NCBI RefSeq assembly: GCF_009362785.1
Contig: NZ_WHNQ01000004.1
Location: 124,001 to 188,000 of the forward strand
Source: Paraburkholderia atlantica
Lineage (GTDB): Bacteria; Pseudomonadota; Gammaproteobacteria; Burkholderiales; Burkholderiaceae
DNA length: 64,000 bases
Direction of reading: 5' to 3'
Shown: positions 36,395 to 44,991 of the stretch, in pieces
Numbering within the stretch: the stretch's first letter is position 1
Layout: every line of letters starts with the position of its first letter
Translations under genes and position numbers: made by a program
Notes under the pieces: model-generated
Told to the model about the DNA's origin: nothing
Database searches by the model: none
Seen by the model: only the letters and a program-made list of their open reading frames with translations

Positions 36395-36498
36395 GGGACG
36401 AGGCGACGGGCGTTACGACAATGGCGGCGGATCGCTGCAATCGTGGAGCTTATCGTCTCACGGCGCGCAGTGTTGCGCCATTGCGCCGGCCTCGATCC

Positions 36499-37254
36499 TC
36501 ACAACGCATCATGAAAGATGATGCCGACCGTATGCCGATGCCCCGAGCGCAGGCGGCTCACGCCATGCCGCAGATTCACGCGATACGGTCCGCGCGTGCC
36601 CTGCACCGGCCGGCTGTTCACCGTGAACACGACCGCGTCGCCCTTCGCGAGCGGCACGACTTCGGCGCGCGACTGCATGCGCGGACGCTGCTCGGTCATC
36701 ACGAACTCGCCGCCGGTGAAGTCGCGCCCCGGCTCCGACAGCAGCACCGCGACCTGCAGCGGGAACACATGTTCGCCGTACAGATCCTGATGCAGGCAGT
36801 TGTAATCGCCTTCGCCGTATTGCAGGATCAGCGGCGTCGGCCGCACCTGGCCGGCATCATGGCAGCGTCGAATGAATTCCGCGTGCTTCGGCGGATAGCG
36901 CACGTCGATGCCCATCGCCCTGTTCCAGCGGTTCGCGACCGGCACGAGATGTGGATACAGCGCGCCGCGCAAGCCGTCGACGAGCGGCGGCAGCGGATAC
37001 GCGAAGTACTTGTATTCGCCGCGGCCGAAACCGTGGCGCGTCATGACGATGCGGCTGCGATACAGCGCGTCGCGTGGGTAGAGCGCGCTCAGCGCGTCGC
37101 GTGGGTAGAGCGCGCTCAGCGCGTCGCATTCGCGCGGCGTCAACAGTTGCGGCACGGCGGCGCAGCCGTATTGATCCAGATCATGTTCGATCCGCGGCCA
37201 GTCGAGTGCGTCGACGCGTTGGTCGATGGTTTGGGTGGGAGCGATAGCGTTCAT
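36499..37254 (-). CDS. Fe(II)/2-oxoglutarate-dependent oxygenase with an internal 9-residue duplication
   Basis: A 251-residue non-haem oxygenase. The metal motif is HQD (H155, D157); the distal His is probably H230 in NLRHGVS, with a basic residue for 2-oxoglutarate in the RSGHRHTVGIIFH tail. GFGRGEYKYFAYPLP and LHQDLYGEHVFPLQ are family hallmarks. Residues 45-53 and 54-62 are an exact repeat (ALSALYPRD) caused by a 27-base tandem duplication in the DNA. The repeat keeps the frame and lies in the N-terminal helical part, away from the metal site. The substrate is unknown; relatives in this group are annotated as prolyl-hydroxylase or alkylated-base-like enzymes. Confidence 0.85.
   Translation of the reverse strand: MNAIAPTQTIDQRVDALDWPRIEHDLDQYGCAAVPQLLTPRECDALSALYPRDALSALYPRDALYRSRIVMTRHGFGRGEYKYFAYPLPPLVDGLRGALYPHLVPVANRWNRAMGIDVRYPPKHAEFIRRCHDAGQVRPTPLILQYGEGDYNCLHQDLYGEHVFPLQVAVLLSEPGRDFTGGEFVMTEQRPRMQSRAEVVPLAKGDAVVFTVNSRPVQGTRGPYRVNLRHGVSRLRSGHRHTVGIIFHDAL
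37063..37127. repeat. 27-base tandem repeat (2.4 copies) within the oxygenase gene
   Basis: Two identical 27-base units at 37063-37089 and 37090-37116, each starting CAGCGCGTCGCGTGGGTA, plus the first 11 bases of a third copy (37117-37127). It encodes a perfect 9-residue duplication, in frame. Confidence 0.97.
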
Positions 37255-37466
37255 CGTCGATGAGAGGGCGGCCGGGCTCGTTGCCCGCGCCGCGAAAGTA
37301 GATAGCTCGATGCGCTTAGTGTACGAGTGTGGCGGCGGGAAAACACTCCGGGTCTTGCGGTCAAATTCGACAGCACTGCACGGGCGGACGATTCACGCTA
37401 CGCTGTCGGTACCGTTGCGGCCGCATTTGCCCGGCCGCCTCGCAGTTCATTTCGCCAGGGACAACC

Positions 37467-38114
37467 ATGAAACAGCAGCTCACCATCGATTTTGTTTCCG
37501 ACATCGCCTGCCCGTGGTGCGCGATCGGCCTGTCGTCGCTGCAGCTCGCGCTCGCGCGGCTTCAGGACAAGATCGACGCGCGCATCGTCGTGCATCCGTT
37601 CGAACTGAATCCGCAGATGGGACCGGACGGCGAAGACATCGTCGAGTATCTCGGCAAGAAATATGGCCGCACGGCTGCACAGATCGCCGAAACGCAAGCG
37701 ATGATCCGCGAACGCGGCGCGAGCGTCGGCTTCGATTTCGGTCCGCGCACCCGCACCTACCACACGTTCGACGCGCACCGCCTGCTGCATTGGGCGGGCC
37801 TGAAGGGCCAACAGTTGCCGCTGAAGCTCGCGCTGTTGCGCGCCTATCACGCCGACGGCAAGAATCCGGGCAATCATGACGTGCTGGTCGAAGCGGCGCA
37901 GTCGGTCGGACTCGACGCGGCCGAAGCGCGCGAAGTGCTGACGAGCGGCGCGTATGCCAGCGAAGTGCGCGAAGCGGAAAAGAACAATCAGGAAATGGGC
38001 ATTCAATCGGTGCCGTCGATCATTTTCAATCGCCGCTATCTGGTGACGGGCGGCCAACCGGTCGAGCAATTCGTGCAGGTGATCGAGGAGATTCTGGCAA
38101 AAGAGACGGCCTGA
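37467..38114 (+). CDS. DsbA family oxidoreductase (FrnE-like)
   Basis: A 215-residue thioredoxin-fold protein with an inserted helical domain. The redox motif is CPWC in FVSDIACPWCAIGL (residues 15-18 region), and the cis-Pro loop is GIQSVPSIIFN near residue 178. There is no signal peptide, so it is cytoplasmic, like FrnE/YwbO-type members. The ATG at 37467 follows AGGGA and gives the family N-terminus; the longer open frame upstream is ignored. Likely roles are thiol or polyketide-type oxidoreduction; the substrate is unknown. Confidence 0.9.
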   Translation: MKQQLTIDFVSDIACPWCAIGLSSLQLALARLQDKIDARIVVHPFELNPQMGPDGEDIVEYLGKKYGRTAAQIAETQAMIRERGASVGFDFGPRTRTYHTFDAHRLLHWAGLKGQQLPLKLALLRAYHADGKNPGNHDVLVEAAQSVGLDAAEAREVLTSGAYASEVREAEKNNQEMGIQSVPSIIFNRRYLVTGGQPVEQFVQVIEEILAKETA

Positions 38115-38143
38115 GATCCTGCCAATCGCGAACGGAGCCCATA

Positions 38144-38626
38144 TTGCACGCGCTGACGGTTTTAACGAAAAGAAGCTGGAACGAGGTGCCCCGATGGGGG
38201 CTGATAATCGGCGGCGCGGCAATCATGTTTTTCGGCCAGATCGCGCTGATCTTCGCTCAATACGCGCTGTGGGGCGCGCCGCCGCCGCATAAAATCCCGC
38301 TCGCCGATAAACCGATCCTGGTTCAGCTGTTCTTTATCGTCATGCTGATGCCGTTGCTGGAGACGATCGCCGGGCAATGGCTGCCCATTCGGCTCATTAG
38401 CGGCGTTTTTCGTTTGTCGTGGCGGGTTGCCGCAGTGGGGTCGATTGCGTTGTTCACGCTGATGCACGGTTACGTCGATCGTGCGGTCGTGTCGATTCTG
38501 TTGGGTGCGGTGGTGCTGGCGGCGGTGTTTATCGTCGAAGCGAAGCGTAATGGACGGCCCGTTCTAAGCACCTGGCTCACGCATGCACTCGCGAATGCTT
38601 GCGTGTTGTCTCTTCAACACATGTGA
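38144..38626 (+). CDS. CPBP-like small intramembrane protein
   Basis: A 160-residue membrane protein with about four hydrophobic segments. It resembles CPBP (Abi/CaaX-type) intramembrane proteases: PLLETIAGQ at the place of motif 1, FTLMHG (F-x3-H) as motif 2 and THALANA (H-x3-N) as motif 3. Motif 1 lacks the usual paired glutamates. The start is TTG at 38144 after CGGAG; an ATG at 38225 would remove the first membrane segment. It is 29 bases after the DsbA-like gene and could be co-transcribed. Proteolytic activity is uncertain. Confidence 0.7.
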   Translation: MHALTVLTKRSWNEVPRWGLIIGGAAIMFFGQIALIFAQYALWGAPPPHKIPLADKPILVQLFFIVMLMPLLETIAGQWLPIRLISGVFRLSWRVAAVGSIALFTLMHGYVDRAVVSILLGAVVLAAVFIVEAKRNGRPVLSTWLTHALANACVLSLQHM

Positions 38627-38679
38627 GCAAGGATGGCTTGGACCCATTGCCCAAGCCGTCGCGAGTGCCTTAAAACCGC

Positions 38680-39000
38680 TTACAGATAGCTGCAAACATA
38701 GTCGAGCGTTTCGACCACATCGATATCGAAGCGGCTCTTGCCCGGCACCGAGAACGATTCGCCCGCGCCATAGGTCTTCCACTCGTCGCTGCCGTCGAGA
38801 CGGATGCGGCACTTGCCCGCCTGCACTTCCATCAGTTCCGGCGCGTCGGTGCCGAAGTTCAGCGTGCCGGGAAGGATCACGCCGAGCGTCTTGCGGGTGC
38901 CGTCGGCGAACAGCACGGTGTGCGATACGCACTTGCCGTCGAAGTACACGTTGGCTCGTTTGACAACAGAAACCTGGTCGAATTGCGTTGCAGCCGTCAT
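38680..39000 (-). CDS. ppnP: Pyrimidine/purine nucleoside phosphorylase PpnP
   Basis: A 106-residue single-domain cupin-like protein of the PpnP (YaiE, DUF1255) family, which phosphorolyses several nucleosides in the cytoplasm. Signatures are [36 protein letters not shown] and the [13 protein letters not shown] turn with the CSYL end. E. coli PpnP has 94 residues; this one has a slightly longer N-terminus. GAGGAAG lies about 8 bases before the ATG at 39000. Confidence 0.92.
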   Translation of the reverse strand: MTAATQFDQVSVVKRANVYFDGKCVSHTVLFADGTRKTLGVILPGTLNFGTDAPELMEVQAGKCRIRLDGSDEWKTYGAGESFSVPGKSRFDIDVVETLDYVCSYL

Positions 39001-39314
39001 GGCGGTCTTCCTCTGGGTCATCATCGTGAATGGATGCGTTGCGGCCCGTTGGGCGCGGCAGACGGCGCGCGATCCGCGCAAGCCGCCCGCGCGGGGCTCC
39101 GGCCCGGGCGCGAGCCCGCCATGATACAGGCTATTGATGGCGCCAATACGGTAAAGTCTGCCACAAGCGTATCGACACAGTGCCGACGACGTCCATGCGA
39201 TGTCGCTGGCGAATCTCGAGTACTGCACGGTCGTCACCAGGACGCGCTATTGGGCAACCGGTAACCGCATTAGCCGGAACTCATATACGGCGAATTCCCG
39301 GTATAGGAGGACAT

Positions 39315-39701
39315 GTGAGTAAAGTCAGCGCAAACACCATAATTGGCGCAATCGCAGCGGCAGCGATTGCGATCGGCACAGCGACCTGTGCGAACGCACA
39401 ACCTGGTGGCGGCATGCCGACCGATGCTTCCGCGCAAAGCCAGTCCATCGCGGCGTCGCCGGCTCGCAACAGACCCGATAGCGAACTCGCGCGCGACGTG
39501 CGGCGCGCGCTCGCACGCACACCGAATCTGCATTCAACGGCGATTCACGTGCAGGCGCGCCGCGGAGTCGTGACGCTGACCGGTTGGGTGCCGCAGCGCG
39601 CCCAGGTGCAACGCGCGGGCAGTGTCGCGAGATCGGTGCGCGGAGTCCGGCAGGTGATTAACCATCTGAACGTGCGCACGAGAGGAGCCAGCGGTCATTA
39701 G
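39315..39701 (+). CDS. Secreted BON-domain protein (second copy of the type)
   Basis: A 128-residue protein with an N-terminal signal sequence (hydrophobic AIAAAAIAIGTATCANAQ) and a C-terminal BON domain from about residue 58 with HVQARRGVVTLTGWV and RSVRGVRQVIN. The start is GTG at 39315, 4 bases after the strong AGGAGG; no ATG fits. A cysteine just before the ANA cleavage site is not in a proper lipobox. It is similar in plan to the 26104-26475 protein. Likely periplasmic and stress-related. Confidence 0.85.
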   Translation: MSKVSANTIIGAIAAAAIAIGTATCANAQPGGGMPTDASAQSQSIAASPARNRPDSELARDVRRALARTPNLHSTAIHVQARRGVVTLTGWVPQRAQVQRAGSVARSVRGVRQVINHLNVRTRGASGH

Positions 39702-39708
39702 CGCAAAG

Positions 39709-39761
39709 CGAATAAAAGAAAGTACTCAGCCCGGCACGAATGCGCCCGGCTGAGTACTTTC
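39709..39761 (-). terminator. Terminator between converging genes, best oriented to the minus strand
   Basis: Perfect 14-base arms GAAAGTACTCAGCC (39718-39731) and GGCTGAGTACTTTC (39748-39761). Read on the minus strand the stem is followed by TTCTTTTATT, which serves the Pro/Gln/Tyr-rich gene ending at 39792; it could also stop the BON gene transcript. Confidence 0.85.
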
Positions 39762-39791
39762 AATCGATGCGCGAGAGTTCGCCGCAATCCC

Positions 39792-40571
39792 TCAACGCCA
39801 CATACGATAGCCATACACCGGCGGCGCACGATACGCATAAACGCGCGGCTGCGCCCAATAGACCGGCGGATGATAAACCTGATAAGCAACAGGCGCGGCC
39901 GGTTGAATCACCGTTTCCACGACCTGCGGCATTTCTTCGTATTGCGCCTGCGGATAAACCGGCACGTACTGCACGGGTGGCTGCGGATAGTCCTGCCGCA
40001 CATAAACCGGCTGGTTGTCGTAGACCGGTTGCATCTGCGCGTAGGCCGGCGCCTGCTGGTATTGCATTGGCGGCGGCGCGTATTGCGGCTGCTGGTACAC
40101 CTGCTGATATTGCTGTTGCGGCGGCGGTGGCGGTACCTGACGCTGCGCATACTGGACCGGCTGCGGCTTCTGAGGCTGCGGCGGAATACTCGTGTACTTC
40201 GAGTTATCGTCTTCTGGCACGCCCGGCGGCAGCGGCGGCACGTCGACCCGCGCGACGTCGGTCTTCGCGGGTTGCCGCTGACCGTGATTGTGCGAGTCGA
40301 TCATTGCCTGGTAATCGGCCTGATCCTGCTTGCCGCGATTGATATAACCATTGCGATACGCGCGGGCCACGTCCGACATCTTCGCGTTCGGATCTTCTTT
40401 CATGCCGTCCGCATTGACCTTGTACTCGTTCGGACTGAGCGAGCCGGCCGGCACCTCGTCGCCGGACGCATACGCCGCTTCGGGTCCGTCGGCCCACGCT
40501 GGATAACACTGCAGCGTTAGCACCGAAGCGACCGTCGTCACCCCGAGCCCCCAAAGCGCACTTGTTCTCAT
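39792..40571 (-). CDS. Exported Pro/Gln/Tyr-rich protein of unknown function
   Basis: A 259-residue protein with a signal peptide (MRTSALWGLGVTTVASV to about residue 27), a polar region with PNEYKVNADGMKEDPNAKMSDVARAYRNGYI-type charged helices, and then from about residue 120 a low-complexity tail dominated by Pro, Gln, Tyr and Val (QPQ, PPPP, QQQY, PVY). GAGGTGG precedes the ATG at 40571. The tail suggests an extended, wall- or envelope-associated protein. I know no function. A strong terminator follows. Confidence 0.8.
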   Translation of the reverse strand: MRTSALWGLGVTTVASVLTLQCYPAWADGPEAAYASGDEVPAGSLSPNEYKVNADGMKEDPNAKMSDVARAYRNGYINRGKQDQADYQAMIDSHNHGQRQPAKTDVARVDVPPLPPGVPEDDNSKYTSIPPQPQKPQPVQYAQRQVPPPPPQQQYQQVYQQPQYAPPPMQYQQAPAYAQMQPVYDNQPVYVRQDYPQPPVQYVPVYPQAQYEEMPQVVETVIQPAAPVAYQVYHPPVYWAQPRVYAYRAPPVYGYRMWR

Positions 40572-41088
40572 GATCCACCTCACGGCCGATTAAGAGTATT
40601 GAAAGCCGAAATTTTTACTTGCAGGCGTGGCTATTTCTCTGCGCGTGCAATTGTTATTTTCTAGCACATTCCTTTGACGCCGGCATTATTTTTTCTTTGC
40701 AAATGAGCGGTGTAGCGCACGACTGACACGGCGGCTCCAAATGCGAGGCAGGAGAAACCCTGAGAGTCAAAGTTGCCGAAATGGACCGCCTGGTACGGCG
40801 GCTCCGCAAGCCGCCGCGAAGCAATTCTTTTCGCCATGAATGACTTGGTAGCGACGCGGCCTTTTAGCGCGCCAGTTCGCATCAAGCACTGCGCGACAAC
40901 TCGGCTTTCCCTATTGCGCGACCTGCCGTTCTCTGCTCGCGCGAAACTCAAACAATATGCATAAAGGACGATGCGCAATTCAAGTGAATACCTTTCGAAA
41001 GATTCGCGGATTACGATCTACTTTATCTATGCCCGCGGCATTCGCTTTGCTGAATACGGACATTTCCACTCTGCCCCGGAGGCAGCCC
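40572..41088. other. Divergent intergenic region
   Basis: About 515 bases between the Pro/Gln/Tyr-rich gene and the royal-jelly-type gene. A hairpin with 8-base arms CGGCGGCT (40796-40803) and AGCCGCCG (40809-40816) is visible, followed by a short T-rich run. Frames on both strands (40661-40978 minus, 40773-40964 plus) have no recognisable features. The plus-strand frame of the next gene extends back to 40957 but lacks support. Confidence 0.45.
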
Positions 41089-42246
41089 ATGAAAGACTCC
41101 GTCACGCCACCCGCCGCGGATAGGGTTCCGCTGACCGCCGCGCCCGCATCGAGCGCCGATGACGACGGCTCGCGGCCGCATCTGCGCGAGATCGCATCGT
41201 TCGGGCATCAGGTTACCGGCGTCGCCGTCGCGGCGGACGGACGCATCTTCGTCAACTTCCCGCGCTGGACAGAAGACTCGCCGATCTCCGTCGGCGTACT
41301 CACGTCCGATGGCGACGTGCGTCCTTATCCCGACGATCGCTGGAACGGCTGGCGCAATGCCAGGCGTGACGAGTTGAACCCGCAGGATCGCTGGGTCTGC
41401 GTGCAGGCAATGCTGTGCGATTCGCAAAACAACCTGTGGGTGCTCGACCCCGGCGCGCCGGCCCAGTCCTTCGTCGTGCCGGGCGCCCCTAAACTGGTCC
41501 GCATCGATCTTGCGACGGATAGCGTCGTCGGCTGCATCGCGTTTGCGCCCGAGATCGCTCCTCAGGGTAGTTATCTGAATGACGTGCGCGTGAGTCCCGA
41601 CGGCCAGTTCGCCTACATCACGGACTCCGGAACACGCGGGGCGATCGTCGTGGTCGATCTCGGCACGGGTCAAGCGCGCCGCGTGCTCGACGGGCATCCA
41701 TCGACGCAAATGGATCCGAGCGTCACCGTGCATGCAGGCGGCGCACCGTTGCGACGTCCGGATGGACGCGGCGTCGAATTTTCGGCCGACGGCATCGCGT
41801 TGACTCGCGATGGACGGTATCTGTACTGGCAGGCCTTGAAGGGCAAAACGCTTTACCGCGTGCCCACCGAAGCGCTTCGCGATACCGCGCTCGCGGCCGA
41901 CGAAGTCGGCAACCGCGTCGAGAAAGTGCTCGAGCATCGACCCGCCGACGGCCTGCATATCGACCGCGCGGGCCGCCTGCTGATTACCGCGGTGGAAGAA
42001 CATGCAGTGAAGGTATGGGACGGCACGACCTTGACGACGCTGCTGCACGAGCGCGGCCTGCGCTGGCCGGATACGTTCGCGGAAGGGCCGGATGGCACGA
42101 TCTACCTGACCGATTCGCGCATCCCCGAGATGAACTGGTTCAAGCCGGGCCATCCGGACGCGCTGCCTTCGAGGTTGCTGATCATTGCCGACGCCGCTCC
42201 ATCCGCCGCGCCGGACACCCAAGCGGGCACGCCGCCCGGCTCGTAA
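41089..42246 (+). CDS. Major-royal-jelly/L-dopachrome-tautomerase-related beta-propeller protein
   Basis: A 385-residue protein of the MRJP/yellow group of six-bladed propellers. Characteristic stretches are VAADGRIFVNFPRW, QDRWVCVQAMLCDSQNNLWVLDPG, YLNDVRVSPDGQFAYITDSG, the DGRGVEFSADGIALT and YWQALKGKTLYRVPT blades, and a DTFAEGPDGTIYLTDSRI closing blade. GGAGG precedes the ATG at 41089. No signal peptide is seen from this start, which is unusual because many relatives are exported. The ligand or reaction is unknown. Confidence 0.88.
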   Translation: MKDSVTPPAADRVPLTAAPASSADDDGSRPHLREIASFGHQVTGVAVAADGRIFVNFPRWTEDSPISVGVLTSDGDVRPYPDDRWNGWRNARRDELNPQDRWVCVQAMLCDSQNNLWVLDPGAPAQSFVVPGAPKLVRIDLATDSVVGCIAFAPEIAPQGSYLNDVRVSPDGQFAYITDSGTRGAIVVVDLGTGQARRVLDGHPSTQMDPSVTVHAGGAPLRRPDGRGVEFSADGIALTRDGRYLYWQALKGKTLYRVPTEALRDTALAADEVGNRVEKVLEHRPADGLHIDRAGRLLITAVEEHAVKVWDGTTLTTLLHERGLRWPDTFAEGPDGTIYLTDSRIPEMNWFKPGHPDALPSRLLIIADAAPSAAPDTQAGTPPGS

Positions 42247-42493
42247 AGCGAGGCCGAGCGGAACTGCTCAACCGACTGACGCCATACCGCAGCCGCCGAC
42301 CATCAGCGCTCCCCGGCGTGCGCAGGTCGCCCGGGAACGCGCAATGCTAGTGGAGGAAATGGAGCTGGCGCGTGCCAGCGCGCCTGCCGTGCATTCACGC
42401 GCCAACCGGCGCCGGGGGTCGAGGGATGATCGGCGAAACCTCATTTGCAACGCACTGCCCGCCTGAAGACGGACAGCCGATGGAGAACGTCGC

Positions 42494-43699
42494 ATGACGA
42501 TCGGCTGCCCCGAATGCGGCGCGCTGGAAGACATCCCGCCGCTCGCCGCACACACCTACGCGCGTTGCCGCGCCTGTCATTTTCCGCTCGAGCGGCGTAA
42601 CGGCCGAAGTCAGACCGCGGCGCTCGCCTGCGCGAGCGCAACCTTCGTGTTGCTGTTTCCGGCCAACCTCGCGCCGCTGATGTACGTGCACATGCTCGGC
42701 GTCGAGCACTCGTCAGTGCTGTCGTCGGGCATCGTGCAGATGTGGAACGACGGCTGGTTCATTCTCGCGGTACTGCTCGGCACCTTCGGTATCGTGCTGC
42801 CGTTCGTCCGCTTCGGCGGCCTCGTGGCCGTCCTCGTCGCGCTGCGGCTCGGCTGGCGTACCAGGGCAATCGGCGCGCTGTTTCGCTGGACCACCTCGCT
42901 CGATATCTGGGCCATGCCCGATGTCTATCTGGTCGGCGGCTTCGTCGGTTACGCGCGCGTGACGCAGAATCTGACCGGCACGATCGCTCCGGGCGGCTAC
43001 TGCTTCATCGCCGCGGCGCTGCTGTCGATGCTCACGCGCGCGTCGCTCGACCGAAGAACCGTGTGGCGCGCGATCGCCCCCGACAACGAGTTGCCGGAAC
43101 ACGAAGCGCCGCTGTCCTGCACGGTTTGCGATCTGGTCGTGCCGATGTCGCAGGAGGGGCGTCCCTGCCCTCGCTGCGCGCTGACGTTGCGCGCTCGCAA
43201 AACCGACGCCGTCGTGCGCGCGGCTGCGCTGTCGCTCGCCGCGCTCGTTCTGACGATCCCGGCCAACGTGTTTCCGATGACCAGTTCGATGCAACTCGGG
43301 CAGATCCAGTCGACCCGGATCATCGACGGCGTCTACCAGCTGTTCCACGTGGGCCTGTGGCCGCTCGGCATTCTGATCATCTGCACGAGCATCGTCATTC
43401 CGGTGGCGAAGATTGTCGGCATGGGCTGGTTCATCGTCTCCGTCCGGCGCCGTTCGCGTCGGCATCTGCGGGTCAAGGCGCATCTGTATCGCCTGATCGA
43501 CGAACTCGGACGTTGGTCGTTCGTCGACGTGTTCACGATCGCCGCGTTCGTGCCGCTGATCCAGTTCGACGGCATCGCGTCGGCCAGACCGGCGATCGGC
43601 GCCACCGCGTTCGCGCTGGTCGTGTTCCTGACGATGGCCGCTTCGCGCGCATTCGACCCGCGCCTGATGTGGGACGTCCACCCGCGGAGCAAGCGATGA
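42494..43699 (+). CDS. pqiA: Paraquat-inducible protein A (PqiA), two-module inner-membrane protein
   Basis: A 401-residue inner-membrane protein of the PqiABC lipid-transport system. It has two tandem PqiA modules, each with a zinc-ribbon: C5, C8, C25, C28 at the N-terminus and CTVC ... CPRC around residues 209-231. Each is followed by about four membrane segments; FPANLAPLMY and IPANVFPMTSS are the matching helix-1 motifs. GGAGA lies before the ATG. Its stop overlaps the pqiB start in ATGA, so translation is coupled. Confidence 0.93.
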   Translation: MTIGCPECGALEDIPPLAAHTYARCRACHFPLERRNGRSQTAALACASATFVLLFPANLAPLMYVHMLGVEHSSVLSSGIVQMWNDGWFILAVLLGTFGIVLPFVRFGGLVAVLVALRLGWRTRAIGALFRWTTSLDIWAMPDVYLVGGFVGYARVTQNLTGTIAPGGYCFIAAALLSMLTRASLDRRTVWRAIAPDNELPEHEAPLSCTVCDLVVPMSQEGRPCPRCALTLRARKTDAVVRAAALSLAALVLTIPANVFPMTSSMQLGQIQSTRIIDGVYQLFHVGLWPLGILIICTSIVIPVAKIVGMGWFIVSVRRRSRRHLRVKAHLYRLIDELGRWSFVDVFTIAAFVPLIQFDGIASARPAIGATAFALVVFLTMAASRAFDPRLMWDVHPRSKR

Positions 43700-44991
43700 G
43701 CGGCACGCGTCCCCGTCGTTCGCAAGCTCAGGTGCGGCGCAGCCCGTGGCCCGGCTGGATCTGGGCGGTGCCGGTCGCCGCCTTCGCGATGGCCGGCTGG
43801 CTCGGCGTTCGCGCGCTGACGCAACAGGGCGGGACGGTCACGGTCACCTTCGACAACGCATACGGCATGAAGCCCGACGATACGATCGTCACGCTGCGCG
43901 GCGTGAAGGTCGGCGCCGTCTCGGAGATCACGCTCGCGCCCGATGGCCAGCACGTGCAGGCCGAGCTCAAGATAGATCGCGCCGAGAAGAAGTATCTGCG
44001 CAGCGAGACCAGGTTTTTTCTGCGCGGCGCACATGTAGACCTCAACGATCCAGCGTCGCTCAAAGGCGTGCTGTCCGGCCCCGAGATCGTGATGGAGCCT
44101 GGGCCCGGTGAACCGACGTCGCGCTTCGACGGTGTCGATCGCCGCCCCGCGCTCGCACCGGGGCACGGCCCGGTCGTCACTTATCTGGTGCGCTTCGACG
44201 GTGCCGTCGGCGACCTGAAGAGTGGTGCCGATGTGCAATTGCGCGGTTTCGACGTGGGCACCGTCACCAGCGTGCGCCTGAACTACGACGCACGCACGGG
44301 CGCGCTGAGCACCCCGGTAGAGATCGCGCTGAACCCGGCGCAGCTCGGCATCGTCGGCGCGCCGCCGCCGGCCAACGGCGACTGGCGCCCGCTCGTCGAC
44401 GCCATGCTCGGCCGCCTCGTCGCCACGGGCTTGCGCGCGCGGTTATCGCAAGATCCGCCGGTCGTCGGCGCGGACAAGATCAACCTCGACTTCGTGCAGG
44501 GCGCGCCGGTCGCGACGCTCGCCAGCGAGGACGGCCTGCCCGTCATTCCGAGTGTCGCCGCCGCGAATCTCGACACCACGATGGCGAAGGCCAACGAGGT
44601 GATCCAGAAAATCGACGATCTTCCGATCCGGCAAACCGGCGAACAGGTCCGCAGTATCGCCGCGCACATCAACGCGCTCAGTTCGTCGCCGCAGATCAAG
44701 GACAGCCTGACCCACATCGACCACTCCGTCGCGCAGATCGATCACACGTTGCAGCAGGTCTCGCCGCAAATCGGTCCGCTCGTCGCGCAACTGCGCGACA
44801 CGGCGAGCGCGGCAGATCGCACCGTTGCGGCGGCTAACCGTACGCTAGGCGGCGATGCGTCGAGTCAGAACGACCTGCCCGCCGCGATGCAGGAGCTGAC
44901 CGACACGGCGCGCTCGATTCGGGCGCTGGCCGACTATCTGGACCGCCATCCCGAGGCGCTGATCCATGGCAGGCAGCAGGAGACTCAATGA
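43696..44991 (+). CDS. pqiB: MCE-domain protein PqiB
   Basis: A 431-residue periplasm-spanning MCE protein anchored by one membrane segment (about 18-38). Two MCE domains are visible (about 46-137, starting GTVTVTFDNAYGMKPDDTIV, and about 156-265, with VTYLVRFDGAVGDLKSGADVQLRG), followed by a helical region (about 320-410) that would build the tube. E. coli PqiB is longer with three MCE domains, so this is a shorter version. The same frame is open upstream inside pqiA, but the ATGA overlap at 43696 defines the start; the end also overlaps pqiC. Confidence 0.92.
   Translation: MSGTRPRRSQAQVRRSPWPGWIWAVPVAAFAMAGWLGVRALTQQGGTVTVTFDNAYGMKPDDTIVTLRGVKVGAVSEITLAPDGQHVQAELKIDRAEKKYLRSETRFFLRGAHVDLNDPASLKGVLSGPEIVMEPGPGEPTSRFDGVDRRPALAPGHGPVVTYLVRFDGAVGDLKSGADVQLRGFDVGTVTSVRLNYDARTGALSTPVEIALNPAQLGIVGAPPPANGDWRPLVDAMLGRLVATGLRARLSQDPPVVGADKINLDFVQGAPVATLASEDGLPVIPSVAAANLDTTMAKANEVIQKIDDLPIRQTGEQVRSIAAHINALSSSPQIKDSLTHIDHSVAQIDHTLQQVSPQIGPLVAQLRDTASAADRTVAAANRTLGGDASSQNDLPAAMQELTDTARSIRALADYLDRHPEALIHGRQQETQ

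Noticed and set aside
37063..37127. Possible CRISPR-like or satellite repeat
   Set aside because: The units are contiguous with no spacers and lie inside a coding frame; it is a simple tandem duplication.
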